From: Agromyces cavernae
GTDB lineage: Bacteria; Actinomycetota; Actinomycetes; Actinomycetales; Microbacteriaceae
DNA length: 64,000 nucleotides
Direction of reading: 5' to 3'
Assembly (NCBI RefSeq): GCF_021044935.1
Contig: NZ_JAJNMP010000001.1
Coordinates: forward strand, 1,223,732-1,287,731
The notes under the pieces were generated by a model. That model saw only the letters and a program-made list of their open reading frames with translations, was not told the DNA's origin and did not search any database. The translations under genes were made by a program, and so were the position numbers. This document shows, one piece after another, positions 17,934 to 26,571 of this stretch; positions within the stretch are counted from its first letter, which is position 1, and every line of letters starts with the position of its first letter.

Positions 17934-19298
17934 ATGTTCCCAGACGGGCGACGCACCGGTCGCGCCATGCCCCCCGCGGCGGGGGTCGTCGCGATCGTTC
18001 CCGCGCGAGGCGGCTCCAAGGGCCTCCCGGGCAAGAACCTCGCGCCCGTCGCGGGCGTACCGCTCATCACCCGAACGATCCGCGCCGCGATCGGCGCGAG
18101 CCGCATCGACGCCGTGTTCGTGTCGACCGACGACGACCGCATCGCCGATGCGGCGCACGCCGAGGGCGCCGGGGTGATCCGCCGCCCGGTCGAGCTCGCG
18201 GGAGACACCGCGAGCTCCGAGTCGGCACTGCTGCACGCGCTCGACGAGATCGCCGCCGGCGCCGGAACCCTTCCCGGCATCACGGTGTTCCTGCAGGCGA
18301 CGTCGCCGTTCGTCGACTCCGCCGACCTCGACGAGGCCGTGCGCAGGGTCGTCGACGGCGAGGACGACGTGGTCTTCTCGGTCGTGCCGAGCCATGCCTT
18401 CCTCTGGCGCGAATCGGCCGACGGTGCCGAGGGGGTCAACCACGAGTCATCCGTGCGCCATCGCAGGCAGGAGCGCGAGCCCGAGTACCGCGAGACCGGC
18501 GCCTTCTACGTGATGCGCACCGACGGGTTCCGTGACGCCGGCCATCGATTCTTCGGGCGCATCGGCATGCTGCGCGTGCCCGACGCGCACGCGATCGAGA
18601 TCGACGACCCCGCAGACCTGGCCCTCGCCCGGGTGATCGCTCGCGGCGGGCTCGGCGACGACGACCCGGTCGGCACCGGCCCGGTCGTCATGCCGCCGCA
18701 GCCGGCGCGCCACCACGGCTCGACGGGTCACGACAGCCGCGACAGCAACGACAGCGGACGTCGCCACCCGAAGCCCCGCATCGACGTCGACGCGGTCGTC
18801 ACCGACTTCGACGGCGTGCACACCGACGACACCGCGTGGGTCGACGCCGAGGGCCGCGAGCTCGTGCGCGTCAGCCGCAGCGACGGCCACGGCGTGGCAC
18901 GGCTGCGCGAGGCGGGCATCCCCGTGCTGATCCTGTCGGCCGAGACGAACCCCGTGGTGGCCGCTCGTGCCGCGAAGCTGCAGGTCGAGGTGCGACAGGG
19001 CGTCGCCGAGAAGGGCATCGCGCTCGCCGAGTGGGCCGAGGCCCGGGGCATCCGCCTCGATCGCATCGCCTACCTCGGCAACGACGAGGGCGACCTTCCC
19101 GCGCTCGCGCTCGTCGGCTGGCCGGTCGCCGTCGCCGACGCGGTGCCGTCGGTGCGCAGCATCGCACGGCTCGTCCTCGACCGCCGCGGCGGCACCGGAG
19201 CGGTGCGTGAACTCGCCGAACTCGTCGTCGGCGCACGAACCATTCCCGAATCGGCATACGCCGACCGGGTCGTCCAGAAGCAGGGAGCATTCGCATGA
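17934..19298 (+). CDS. CMP-nonulosonate cytidylyltransferase fused to a KdsC-like HAD domain
   Basis: A 454-aa two-domain protein. Residues about 15-235 are an acylneuraminate cytidylyltransferase (NeuA/SpsF type) with the CTP-binding signature VPARGGSKGLPGKN, DDDRIADAA and LQATSPFVDSADL. A low-complexity His/Ser/Asp linker (about 245-280) leads to a KdsC-like HAD domain with motif VVTDFDGVHTDD, ILSAETNPVV and a closing GNDEGDLPAL. The first half would activate a sialic-acid-like sugar with CMP; the second could remove the 9-phosphate of the synthase product. ATG 17934 is used; ATG 17967 is also possible. It overlaps the synthase gene by 4 bp. Confidence 0.9.
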   Translation: MFPDGRRTGRAMPPAAGVVAIVPARGGSKGLPGKNLAPVAGVPLITRTIRAAIGASRIDAVFVSTDDDRIADAAHAEGAGVIRRPVELAGDTASSESALLHALDEIAAGAGTLPGITVFLQATSPFVDSADLDEAVRRVVDGEDDVVFSVVPSHAFLWRESADGAEGVNHESSVRHRRQEREPEYRETGAFYVMRTDGFRDAGHRFFGRIGMLRVPDAHAIEIDDPADLALARVIARGGLGDDDPVGTGPVVMPPQPARHHGSTGHDSRDSNDSGRRHPKPRIDVDAVVTDFDGVHTDDTAWVDAEGRELVRVSRSDGHGVARLREAGIPVLILSAETNPVVAARAAKLQVEVRQGVAEKGIALAEWAEARGIRLDRIAYLGNDEGDLPALALVGWPVAVADAVPSVRSIARLVLDRRGGTGAVRELAELVVGARTIPESAYADRVVQKQGAFA

Positions 19299-20173
19299 CG
19301 TCCGTCCGCATCGGCCGATCGTTGATCGGCCCGGGCCACCCGGTCTACGTGATCGGCGAGATCGGCCTCAACCACAACGGCGACGTCGAGATCGCCAAGC
19401 GGCTCATCGACGTGGCCGTGGAGGCAGGTGCCCAGGCCGTCAAGTTCCAGAAGCGCACGCCCGAGATCGCGACGCCCGAGCACATGCGCGACGTGCCGCG
19501 CGAGACGCCGTGGGGCACGATGACCTACCTCGAGTACCGTCACCGGGTCGAGTTCGGCGAGCCCGAGTACCTCGAGATCGCCTCGTACGCGATGCGTGCA
19601 GGCCTCGACTGGTTCGCGTCGCCGTGGGATGTCCCGTCGGTCGAGTTCCTCGAAGCCCTCGACGTCGTCGCCTATAAGGTCGCCTCGGCGTCGCTCACCG
19701 ACCTCGAGTTGCTCGACACGATGGCCCGCACGGGCAAGCCCGTGATCCTCTCGACGGGCATGTCGACGATCGACGAGATCGACCGCGCGGTCGAGGTGCT
19801 CGGCACCGACGACCTCATCCTCATGCACGCCACGTCGAGCTACCCGATGCCGGCCGAAGAGGCGAACCTGCGCATGATCGACACCCTGCGCCGTCGCTAC
19901 CCCGGGGTGCCGATCGGATACTCCGGCCACGAGCGCGGCCTGCAGATCTCGCTCGCCGCCGTGACCCTCGGCGCGGTCGCCGTCGAGCGCCACATCACGC
20001 TCGACCGTGCGATGTGGGGCTCCGACCAGGCCGCCTCGCTCGAGCCCACCGGGTTCGAGCACCTCGTGCGCGACATCCGCGTCATCGGCGACGCCATGGG
20101 CGACGGCGTGAAGCGCGTATTCCCGGGCGAGGAGGCGCCGCGCGCGAAGCTGCGGCGGGTGCCCGCCCTGTGA
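19295..20173 (+). CDS. N-acetylneuraminate/nonulosonate synthase (NeuB/SpsE family), without SAF domain
   Basis: A 292-aa PEP-dependent aldol-condensing enzyme. The NeuB barrel is clear: VIGEIGLNHNGDVEIAKRLI, AVKFQKRTPE, WFASPWDVPSVEFL, STGMSTIDEI, HATSSYPMP and GYSGHERGL. Most NeuB proteins are about 340 aa with a C-terminal SAF (antifreeze-like) domain that covers the active site of the partner chain; this one ends soon after the barrel (EAPRAKLRRVPAL), so that domain is missing. cagggag precedes ATG 19295, which overlaps the cytidylyltransferase stop. Product identity (Neu5Ac, Kdn or other) is unknown. Confidence 0.9.
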   Translation: MTSVRIGRSLIGPGHPVYVIGEIGLNHNGDVEIAKRLIDVAVEAGAQAVKFQKRTPEIATPEHMRDVPRETPWGTMTYLEYRHRVEFGEPEYLEIASYAMRAGLDWFASPWDVPSVEFLEALDVVAYKVASASLTDLELLDTMARTGKPVILSTGMSTIDEIDRAVEVLGTDDLILMHATSSYPMPAEEANLRMIDTLRRRYPGVPIGYSGHERGLQISLAAVTLGAVAVERHITLDRAMWGSDQAASLEPTGFEHLVRDIRVIGDAMGDGVKRVFPGEEAPRAKLRRVPAL

Positions 20174-21516
20174 GCCCGAGGTTCCTCGTCCTCGCGGACT
20201 CCGATTCGTACGTCAAGTGGGGGGCCGCGTTCGCGTCGCGTCTCCCGCGAGGATGGCGGGCCGAACTCGCCATCCTCGCGACGCCCGTGGCGCCGAGTGC
20301 TCGGCAGTTGCGCGCGGCGCTGGCTGGGTCGGTGTTCGACGTCTCCGACGTGACCTTCCTCGAGCTGCACGAGGTCGAGCAGCACCTCGCGGTACGCCGG
20401 CCCGACGTGATGCTGCTCGCGATGCGCGGACCGCTCGTGCGCGTCGTCACGCCGATCGTCGGCCGCGCGCCCGACCGGCCGGTGCTCGTGAGCGGATTCC
20501 CTGGCCTCACGATCCCCGCCGAGCCGAAGGCGATCATCTACCGCGAGCAGGTCGACCTCATCGTCCTGCAGAGCCGGCGCGAGGTGCGCGAGTTCCGCGC
20601 GAACGCGGAGCAGCTCGGTATCCCCGTCGGGTTCGGGCTCGCGACACTGCCGTTCCTTTCCGAGACGAGGCGAGCGGATGTCCCCGCCGAAGGTGACGGC
20701 GAACCGTCGGCGCTCGAGCGCCCCGACCTCGTGTTCGCCGCCCAGGCCAAGGTGCCCGCGGCCCGCGAGGACCGCGTGCGCCTGCTCGGCTGGCTCGTCG
20801 ACGCCGCACGTCGCCGTCCGTCGCGACGCGTCGTCGTGAAGGTGCGCGCTCGCCGCGGCGAGGCGCAGACGCACGATGAGGCGTACGACTTCGGCGATCT
20901 CCTCGACGACCCGGGCGTTCGTGCCGAGCTCGGCGGCACCCTGCCGCCGAACCTCGTCGTCGAGGACGGGCCGATGGCCGAGCACCTCGAACGCGCCGCG
21001 GCGCTCGTGACGGTGAGCTCGACCGCGGTGCTCGAAGCGATCGCGGCCGGTGTTCCCGCGGTCGTCGTCGACGAGTTCGGCATCGCGCCGAAGCTCATCA
21101 ACACGGTGTTCGAGGGCAGCGGCCTCTTCGGAGGCGCCGAGGCGGTCGCCGGGTGGGACGCGAGGCACCCGAGCGCCGAGTGGCTTGACGACAACTACTT
21201 CCACGGGCGCGAGCACGACGACTGGCCGGCACGTGTCGGCGAGCTGCTCGAGCGTCGCGCCGCGGCGCCGCTGCCCCTGCGTGAACGCCGGTACAACCTG
21301 ACGGGCGGCGCGTTGCGCCGTTCGTTCGAGCGCAAGCGCATGCTCGGCGAGTTCGACCGTTCGTTCGCGGGTTCCGTGTCGGTCGTGTTCGCACTCCCGT
21401 CGCGATGGGTCGTGCGTCGGGTGCGTCAGGTGCGCCGGCGTCTCGCGGGCGAGCCTGCGACACCGCAGCTCGGGGCGCGCGAGCTGCGTTCGCCGCAGCT
21501 CGTCGACGCGGCCTGA
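20170..21516 (+). CDS. DUF6716-type putative glycosyltransferase
   Basis: A 448-aa cytoplasmic protein overlapping the synthase stop by 4 bp (GTGA), so clearly part of the same operon. It looks like a GT-B fold: an N-terminal half beginning FLVLADSDSYVKWGAAFA, and a C-terminal half with VVEDGPMAEHLERAAALVTVSSTAVLEAIAAGVPAVVVDEFG, the layout of a nucleotide-sugar binding site. The tail is basic (SRWVVRRVRQVRRRL) and could touch the membrane. It probably transfers the CMP-activated sugar made by its two neighbours to a wall polymer or glycolipid; this is inference from context. Confidence 0.75.
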   Translation: MSPRFLVLADSDSYVKWGAAFASRLPRGWRAELAILATPVAPSARQLRAALAGSVFDVSDVTFLELHEVEQHLAVRRPDVMLLAMRGPLVRVVTPIVGRAPDRPVLVSGFPGLTIPAEPKAIIYREQVDLIVLQSRREVREFRANAEQLGIPVGFGLATLPFLSETRRADVPAEGDGEPSALERPDLVFAAQAKVPAAREDRVRLLGWLVDAARRRPSRRVVVKVRARRGEAQTHDEAYDFGDLLDDPGVRAELGGTLPPNLVVEDGPMAEHLERAAALVTVSSTAVLEAIAAGVPAVVVDEFGIAPKLINTVFEGSGLFGGAEAVAGWDARHPSAEWLDDNYFHGREHDDWPARVGELLERRAAAPLPLRERRYNLTGGALRRSFERKRMLGEFDRSFAGSVSVVFALPSRWVVRRVRQVRRRLAGEPATPQLGARELRSPQLVDAA

Positions 21517-21531
21517 GCCGGGTCGGCATCC

Positions 21532-22068
21532 TCAGTCGACCGGGGCGGTGTGCTCGTCGACGTGCCGCAGGTAGGCGTCGGCGTTGCGGCGGATGCCCTC
21601 GCGCTCGGCGTCGGTGAGCTCGCGGCGAACCTTCGCGGGCACGCCCGCGACGAGCGAACCGGGCGGCACGACGGTGCCCTCGAGCACGACGGCGCCGGCG
21701 GCGACGAGCGAGCCCGCCCCGATGACGGCGCCGTTGAGCACCCTGGCGCCCATGCCCACGAGCGAATCGTCTTCGACGGTGCATCCGTGCAGCACGGCGC
21801 CGTGCCCGACCGACACGTTGCGTCCGACGGTGAGCGGGTAACCCGCGTCGACGTGGCAGACCACGGTGTCCTGGAGGTTCGAGCCCTCGCCGAGCACGAT
21901 CGGCTCGGCCTCGGCGCGGAGCACGGCGTTGTACCAGACGCTCGATCGGGCCTCGAGGCGCACATCGCCGACGATCACGGCGCCGGCCGCGACGAAGGCC
22001 GAGTCTGCGAGCCTGGGGGCGTCGATGCCCGCGAGGGTGAGGATGCGGGCGGAGGGGTCTGCTGGCAT
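21532..22068 (-). CDS. Gamma-class carbonic anhydrase-like hexapeptide-repeat protein
   Basis: A 178-aa left-handed beta-helix protein (residues about 20-145 in hexapeptide repeats such as VIVGDV and VLNGAVIGAGSLVAAG) with a C-terminal helix. The three His positions of the gamma-CA family appear in VVCHVDAG and VGHGAVLHGC, so a trimeric metal enzyme is plausible. Many family members lack proven carbonic anhydrase activity. It is convergent with the nonulosonate operon, 15 bp from its end, and 9 bp downstream of the permease gene on the same strand. Confidence 0.87.
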   Translation of the reverse strand: MPADPSARILTLAGIDAPRLADSAFVAAGAVIVGDVRLEARSSVWYNAVLRAEAEPIVLGEGSNLQDTVVCHVDAGYPLTVGRNVSVGHGAVLHGCTVEDDSLVGMGARVLNGAVIGAGSLVAAGAVVLEGTVVPPGSLVAGVPAKVRRELTDAEREGIRRNADAYLRHVDEHTAPVD

Positions 22069-22077
22069 GGGGCAAGC

Positions 22078-23403
22078 CTAGCCAGCGTCGCGGCGACGGC
22101 GCCGGACGCTTGCGACGACGAGCCGGCCGAGCGCGCCGACGACGAACACGGCGAGCCCGATGCCGATCGACACCGGCGGAAGGGTGACGACGAGCACGGC
22201 GCATCCGATCGCGCCCGCAGCCGACAAGGTGCGTGGGACGCGTCGCTCGGCCGCGGGTTGCGTGATCGCCGACACGTTGGCGATCAGGTAGTAGACGAGC
22301 ACGCCGAACGAGCTGAACCCGATCGCCTCGCGGAGGTCGACGGCGAGCACGAGCACGAGGATCGCGGCGCCCGTCACGAGCTCGGCGACGAGCGGCGTCG
22401 ACGTTCGCGGATGCACCGCGGCGAGCCGCGCCGGCAGTTCGCGATCGCGAGCCATGGCGAGTTCGGTGCGCGCGATGCCGGCGATGAGCACGAGCAGGGA
22501 ACCGAGCGCGGCGACGCCGGCGGCGATCCGCACGACGGGCTCGGCCCAGCTCCACCCGGCTGCCGCGACGACGTCGACGAGGGGTGCGCCCGATGCGGCG
22601 AGCAGCCGCGGACCGAGTGCCGCGAGGGCCGCCGCGCCGACCGCGAGGTAGACCGTGATGACGACGCCGAACGCGATGCCGATGGCCCTGGGGATGGTGC
22701 GCGAGGGTTCGCGCACCTCCTCGCCGAGCGTCGCGATCCGGGCATATCCTGCGAAGGCGAAGAAGATGAGCGCGGCCGACTGCAGGATTCCGTACGCCGT
22801 GCCGGGCATCCCTGGTGAGAACGGCGGCACGATCGACTGGCCGTCCATCGCGCCGAGCTCGGCGCTGCTGCTCCCGCCCGACGCTGCCGCGATCCCGGCG
22901 ACCACGACCAGGGCGAGCACGGCGATCACGGCGGCGACCAGCACCGCGCCCACCCGCGCGGTGCGGGTCACGCCGAGCAGGTTCACCCCGACGAGCACGA
23001 CGACCACGGCGACCGCGACGGGCCGCTGCCACACGCCCGGCACGAGGTAGGCCGCGGCGGTGAGGGCCATGGCGGCGCAACTCGCGGTCTTGCCGACGAC
23101 GAATCCCCATCCTGCGAGGAATCCCGGCCATTCGCCGAGGCGTTCGCGTCCGTACCGGTAGGCGCCGCCCGACTCGGGGTAGCGCACCGCGAGCTGGGCG
23201 GTCGACGCGGCATTGGCGAGCGCGACGAACGCGGCGATCGCGAGCCCGACGACGAGGCCCGCGCCGGCGGCCTGGGCGGCCGGCGCCCAGACGGCGAAGA
23301 CGCCCGCGCCGATCATCGCCGCGAGGCCGATCGCGACGGCGTCGCCGAGCCCGAGTCGGCGGACCAGTCGGTCGTGCGGTTCGGCAGCGGTCACGAGCGG
23401 CAC
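22078..23403 (-). CDS. APC-family amino acid permease
   Basis: A 441-aa integral membrane protein with about 12 hydrophobic helices. The N-terminal signature LGLGDAVAIGLAAMIGAGVFAVW is the glycine-rich helix 1 of the amino acid-polyamine-cation superfamily, and FFAFAGYARIATLGEEV is the conserved helix-6 region. It ends with a basic tail (RRRRRDAG). GTG 23403 is used; a second GTG lies 9 bp inside. Substrate unknown. It is divergent from the ybaK-like gene, with a 47-bp gap. Confidence 0.88.
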   Translation of the reverse strand: MPLVTAAEPHDRLVRRLGLGDAVAIGLAAMIGAGVFAVWAPAAQAAGAGLVVGLAIAAFVALANAASTAQLAVRYPESGGAYRYGRERLGEWPGFLAGWGFVVGKTASCAAMALTAAAYLVPGVWQRPVAVAVVVVLVGVNLLGVTRTARVGAVLVAAVIAVLALVVVAGIAAASGGSSSAELGAMDGQSIVPPFSPGMPGTAYGILQSAALIFFAFAGYARIATLGEEVREPSRTIPRAIGIAFGVVITVYLAVGAAALAALGPRLLAASGAPLVDVVAAAGWSWAEPVVRIAAGVAALGSLLVLIAGIARTELAMARDRELPARLAAVHPRTSTPLVAELVTGAAILVLVLAVDLREAIGFSSFGVLVYYLIANVSAITQPAAERRVPRTLSAAGAIGCAVLVVTLPPVSIGIGLAVFVVGALGRLVVASVRRRRRDAG

Positions 23404-23450
23404 CTTAGCCGACGCGTGTTGCGAGCTGGGGGCGATCGTAGGATCGGAGC

Positions 23451-23948
23451 ATGACCGTTGCCCCCTCGCATCCCGCCGTCGACCGCGTCGCCGAAGCCCT
23501 CGCCCAGCACGGATTGAACCCCGAGATCGTGTGGTTCGACGATGCCGTGACGACCGCCCCGCTCGCGGCTGCGGCCCTCGGCATCGACGTCGGCCAGATC
23601 GCGAACTCGCTCGTGTTCACCCTCGACGACGAGCCCATCCTCGTGCTCACGTCGGGTGCGCACCGGGTTGACACCGAGTGGCTCGGCACAGAGCTCGGCG
23701 GCGTCATCGGTCGCGCCTCGAAGGACACCGTGAAGCACGCGACCGGACAGGTCATCGGCGGTGTCGCACCGGTGGGCCACCCTGCCCCCGTTCGCACGAT
23801 CGTCGACACCGAGCTCGCCCAGTACTCCGTGGTGTGGGCTGCCGCGGGCCACGCGAAGACCGTATTCCCCACGTCGTTCGACGAGCTCGTGCGCATCACG
23901 GGCGGCGTGCCGCGCGCGGTCGAGCCGTCGCCCGAGGCATCCGCGTGA
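23451..23948 (+). CDS. YbaK/EbsC-type aminoacyl-tRNA deacylase
   Basis: A 165-aa single-domain editing protein of the YbaK/ProX superfamily, which hydrolyses mischarged aminoacyl-tRNA. The conserved lysine segment is visible in GRASKDTVKHATGQVIGGVAPVG, with the family's GxxxPxG loop and a C-terminal AAGHAKTVFPTSFDELVRITGG. It overlaps the GNAT gene by 4 bp and is likely co-transcribed with it. Specificity (Cys, Ala or other) is not readable. Confidence 0.9.
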   Translation: MTVAPSHPAVDRVAEALAQHGLNPEIVWFDDAVTTAPLAAAALGIDVGQIANSLVFTLDDEPILVLTSGAHRVDTEWLGTELGGVIGRASKDTVKHATGQVIGGVAPVGHPAPVRTIVDTELAQYSVVWAAAGHAKTVFPTSFDELVRITGGVPRAVEPSPEASA

Positions 23949-24517
23949 CCTCGGACCGCGTCGCGTGGCCGCGCACCGCCGGCTCCCTCGAGCTCCGGGC
24001 CCCGACGAGCGACGACCTCGACCAGGTGCTCGTGTGGCGCAACGACCCCGACGTGGTCCGGTGGCTGCTGCGTACGACGGTCGACCCCGAGAAGTTCCGT
24101 GCGGCGTGGCTCGACAGCATCGACGACCCCGCCCAGCACACCGCGGTGGCCGTGCTCGACGGCGTCGTAGTCGGCACCGGATCACTCGACGTGCGCGACG
24201 GCATCGGCCAGTTCGACGGGGACGTCTGGCGCGGGGCCGAAGGGCTGCTCGGCTACCTCATCGACCCGGCGCACGCGGGCCGAGGGCACGCGACCACGAT
24301 CGCGCGTGCCCTGCTCGAGATCGCGTTCACCGACCTCGGCCTGCGCCGAGTCGTGGCCGAGTGCTTCGCCGACAACGTCGCCTCGTGGCGCGTCATGGAG
24401 AAGCTTGGCATGCGCCGCGAGCAGCACGGGGTGCGCGACTCGTGGCACGCCGAACTCGGCTGGGTCGACGGCTTCACCTACGCGATCCTCGCGGAGGAGT
24501 ACACCCCCGCGCCGTGA
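23945..24517 (+). CDS. GNAT-family N-acetyltransferase (RimJ/RimL type)
   Basis: A 190-aa acetyl-CoA-dependent transferase. The fold starts LELRAPTSDDLDQVLVWRND; the acetyl-CoA loop is in LGYLIDPAHAGRGHATTIA, and FADNVASWRVMEKLGMRRE is the classic C-terminal motif of RimJ-like acetyltransferases. GTG 23945 overlaps the YbaK stop. Substrate unknown (small amine, protein N-terminus or antibiotic are all possible). Confidence 0.9.
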   Translation: MTSDRVAWPRTAGSLELRAPTSDDLDQVLVWRNDPDVVRWLLRTTVDPEKFRAAWLDSIDDPAQHTAVAVLDGVVVGTGSLDVRDGIGQFDGDVWRGAEGLLGYLIDPAHAGRGHATTIARALLEIAFTDLGLRRVVAECFADNVASWRVMEKLGMRREQHGVRDSWHAELGWVDGFTYAILAEEYTPAP

Positions 24518-24685
24518 TCCACCGTGACTCGCAGACCACGCCGGCACCTGCGCTGCGCTTCGCGACGCGCACCCGCTCGCCTCGTTCGCATCTCTTCTGA
24601 AGTCCCCACCGAGTCGTGCCGTCTCTGCGCGGGTCTCGAGTGGGTCGGCCGAACTCGCCCGCCGACTGGAGCTCATCCGGCTCAA

Positions 24686-24725
24686 GACTCCGACACTGAT
24701 GCCACGTGGCATCAGTGTCGGAGTC
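24686..24725. repeat. 40-bp perfect palindrome
   Basis: Half-site GACTCCGACACTGATGCCAC is followed at once by its exact reverse complement. There is no spacer, which is unusual for a simple terminator loop. It lies in the 293-bp gap between the GNAT gene and the XRE gene, 86 bp before the latter. It could be a terminator, an operator for a dimeric protein or a mobile-repeat unit. Confidence 0.9.
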
Positions 24726-24810
24726 ACGAAGGGCCATGCTCTGTCGATCGCAGAGTGTCGGTGGTCGAGGCAAGACTGAGGTCTGCAACCGCGGGCGAGG
24801 AGACTGATGC

Positions 24811-25395
24811 ATGACGAGGATCGATATCCCCGGGATGGTGATGCGCGTTCGGCGAGCCGGTGATCTGAGTCAGCGTCAGCTGGCCTCGGCGGTGGGGCTC
24901 TCGCAGTCGCAGATCGCTCGCATCGAGTCTGCGTCGCGGCAGGTGGATGTCGTCACGTTCGTCGCGATGCTTTCGCTGGCTGGGATGCGGTTAGTCGTCG
25001 TCGACCGCGATGGCGTCGAAGTCGATCCGGTGTCGACCGATGTCCTACGCGACCACGGTGGTCGCAAGTTGCCTGCGCATCTTGATGTTCGACCTACGTG
25101 GGACCCTCCGGCGACCGCACTCGTCGATGGGTACCGTCACCGCCCGGCGCCGAAGGCGTGGTACCACCATCGCCAGCAGCGCGATCGGCGACGGGGCGAA
25201 CTCGGCATCGACGCGAGTGTTGATCAACCCACGCGGCGAGACATCGCCGGGGCCGAGCAGGTTGCGAGGGCGACGCGTCTCGCCGAGGCGAGCCGTCGGG
25301 CACATGCCCTGCTCGCCGGCGACTGCGCCTGCACTGCCGCGTGCTGGGAACATGCGGGCTGCGCGCCGAACTGCGAATGCGGGTGCGAGGCGTGA
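24811..25395 (+). CDS. XRE-type helix-turn-helix protein with cysteine-rich C-terminus
   Basis: A 194-aa protein. Residues about 8-60 form an XRE/Cro helix-turn-helix (LSQRQLASAVGLSQSQIARIE). A middle region of basic, His-containing sequence follows. The last 25 residues carry seven cysteines in the order CxC(4)... as in DCACTAACWEHAGCAPNC then ECGC, likely a metal-binding or redox module. gaggag precedes ATG 24811. It stands alone between a large palindrome and galK. The combination suggests a metal- or redox-responsive regulator, but I know no characterised member. Confidence 0.75.
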   Translation: MTRIDIPGMVMRVRRAGDLSQRQLASAVGLSQSQIARIESASRQVDVVTFVAMLSLAGMRLVVVDRDGVEVDPVSTDVLRDHGGRKLPAHLDVRPTWDPPATALVDGYRHRPAPKAWYHHRQQRDRRRGELGIDASVDQPTRRDIAGAEQVARATRLAEASRRAHALLAGDCACTAACWEHAGCAPNCECGCEA

Positions 25396-25407
25396 CGCGG
25401 GCCGTGG

Positions 25408-26571
25408 TCAGACGTCGCGCCGTGCCCCCGCGCTCGGCCGTACGGTGAAGACGACCGGCTCGCGGAACCCCTGCTCGGCGAAGGCCGCCACGACCTCGCG
25501 CGTCACGACCGGGACCAGCGCGTCGATCATGAGCGCGATCGCGGCGCCGCCGAATCCCCCGCCCGTCATGCGAGCGCCGATCGCTCCGGTAGCCTGCGCA
25601 GTCTCGACCGCGAGGTCGAGTTCGGGCACCGAGATCTCGAAGTCGTCGCGCATCGACGCGTGCGACGCGTCGAGGAACGGGCCGATCGCGCCGGCCCCGT
25701 GCTCGCGCAGCGTGCGCACGGTGTCGAGCACGCGCTGGTTCTCGGTGACGACGTGCCGCACGCGACGGAACGTCTCGTCGTCGAGTAGCTCGGCGGCGCC
25801 CTCGAGGTCGTCGACGTGCACGTCGCGCAGCGACTCCACACCGAGCGTGCGGGCGCCCGCTTCGCACGATGCCCGTCGCGACGCGTACCCGCCGGTGGCG
25901 TGCGCGTGCGAGACCCGCGTGTCGATGACGAGCAGCGACAGGCTCTCGGCCCCGAACCCGAGCGGTATCACGTCGGCGTCGAGGCTGCGGCAATCGAGGA
26001 ACACCGCCGAGTCGGGTTCGCCAAGCAGCGAGGCGGTCTGGTCCATGATGCCGGTCGGCGCACCCACCGCGCGGTTCTCGGCGAGGCGGCCGATCTTCGA
26101 GAGCGTCGGGCGATCGAAGCCGAGGCCCCAATGCTCGTCGAGGGCGAGCGCCACCGCGCATTCGATGGCGGCCGAAGAAGAGAGCCCCGCGCCGATCGGC
26201 ACGTCGGAGTCGATGTAGAGGTCGACCCCGCGAGCGTGTGCGAGATCGGCCCCGAACTCGCCGAACGCCCAGGCGACGCCGAGCGGGTACGCCGCCCAGC
26301 CGTCGACGGCGTCGGGGGACAGCTCGTCGAGGTGGATCGAGACGGACTCGGGGTCGTGGCTCGTCGCGACGCGCAGCACCCGGTCGTCGCGGTCGCCGAG
26401 CGCCACGACCGTGCGGCGGTCGATCGCGAAGGGGAACACGAACCCGTCGTTGTAGTCGGTGTGCTCCCCGATGAGGTTGACCCGCCCCGGCGCCGACCAG
26501 ACGCCCGCGGGCGTGCGCCCGAACCACTCGGCGAAGCCGTGCGCCGCCCCGGCGACCGCGTCCCCGCTCAT
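25408..26571 (-). CDS. galK: Galactokinase
   Basis: A 387-aa GHMP kinase that makes galactose 1-phosphate. The galactokinase signature GRVNLIGEHTDYNDGFVFP, the ATP loop PIGAGLSSSAA and the C-terminal MTGGGFGGAAIAL are all intact. Length is normal. ATG 26571 overlaps the galT stop by 4 bp, giving a galT-galK operon. The 3' end lies 12 bp from the convergent XRE gene. Confidence 0.97.
   Translation of the reverse strand: MSGDAVAGAAHGFAEWFGRTPAGVWSAPGRVNLIGEHTDYNDGFVFPFAIDRRTVVALGDRDDRVLRVATSHDPESVSIHLDELSPDAVDGWAAYPLGVAWAFGEFGADLAHARGVDLYIDSDVPIGAGLSSSAAIECAVALALDEHWGLGFDRPTLSKIGRLAENRAVGAPTGIMDQTASLLGEPDSAVFLDCRSLDADVIPLGFGAESLSLLVIDTRVSHAHATGGYASRRASCEAGARTLGVESLRDVHVDDLEGAAELLDDETFRRVRHVVTENQRVLDTVRTLREHGAGAIGPFLDASHASMRDDFEISVPELDLAVETAQATGAIGARMTGGGFGGAAIALMIDALVPVVTREVVAAFAEQGFREPVVFTVRPSAGARRDV

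Noticed and set aside
24686..24725. The palindrome as one end of an insertion sequence
   Set aside because: No transposase and no matching second copy was seen in the window.
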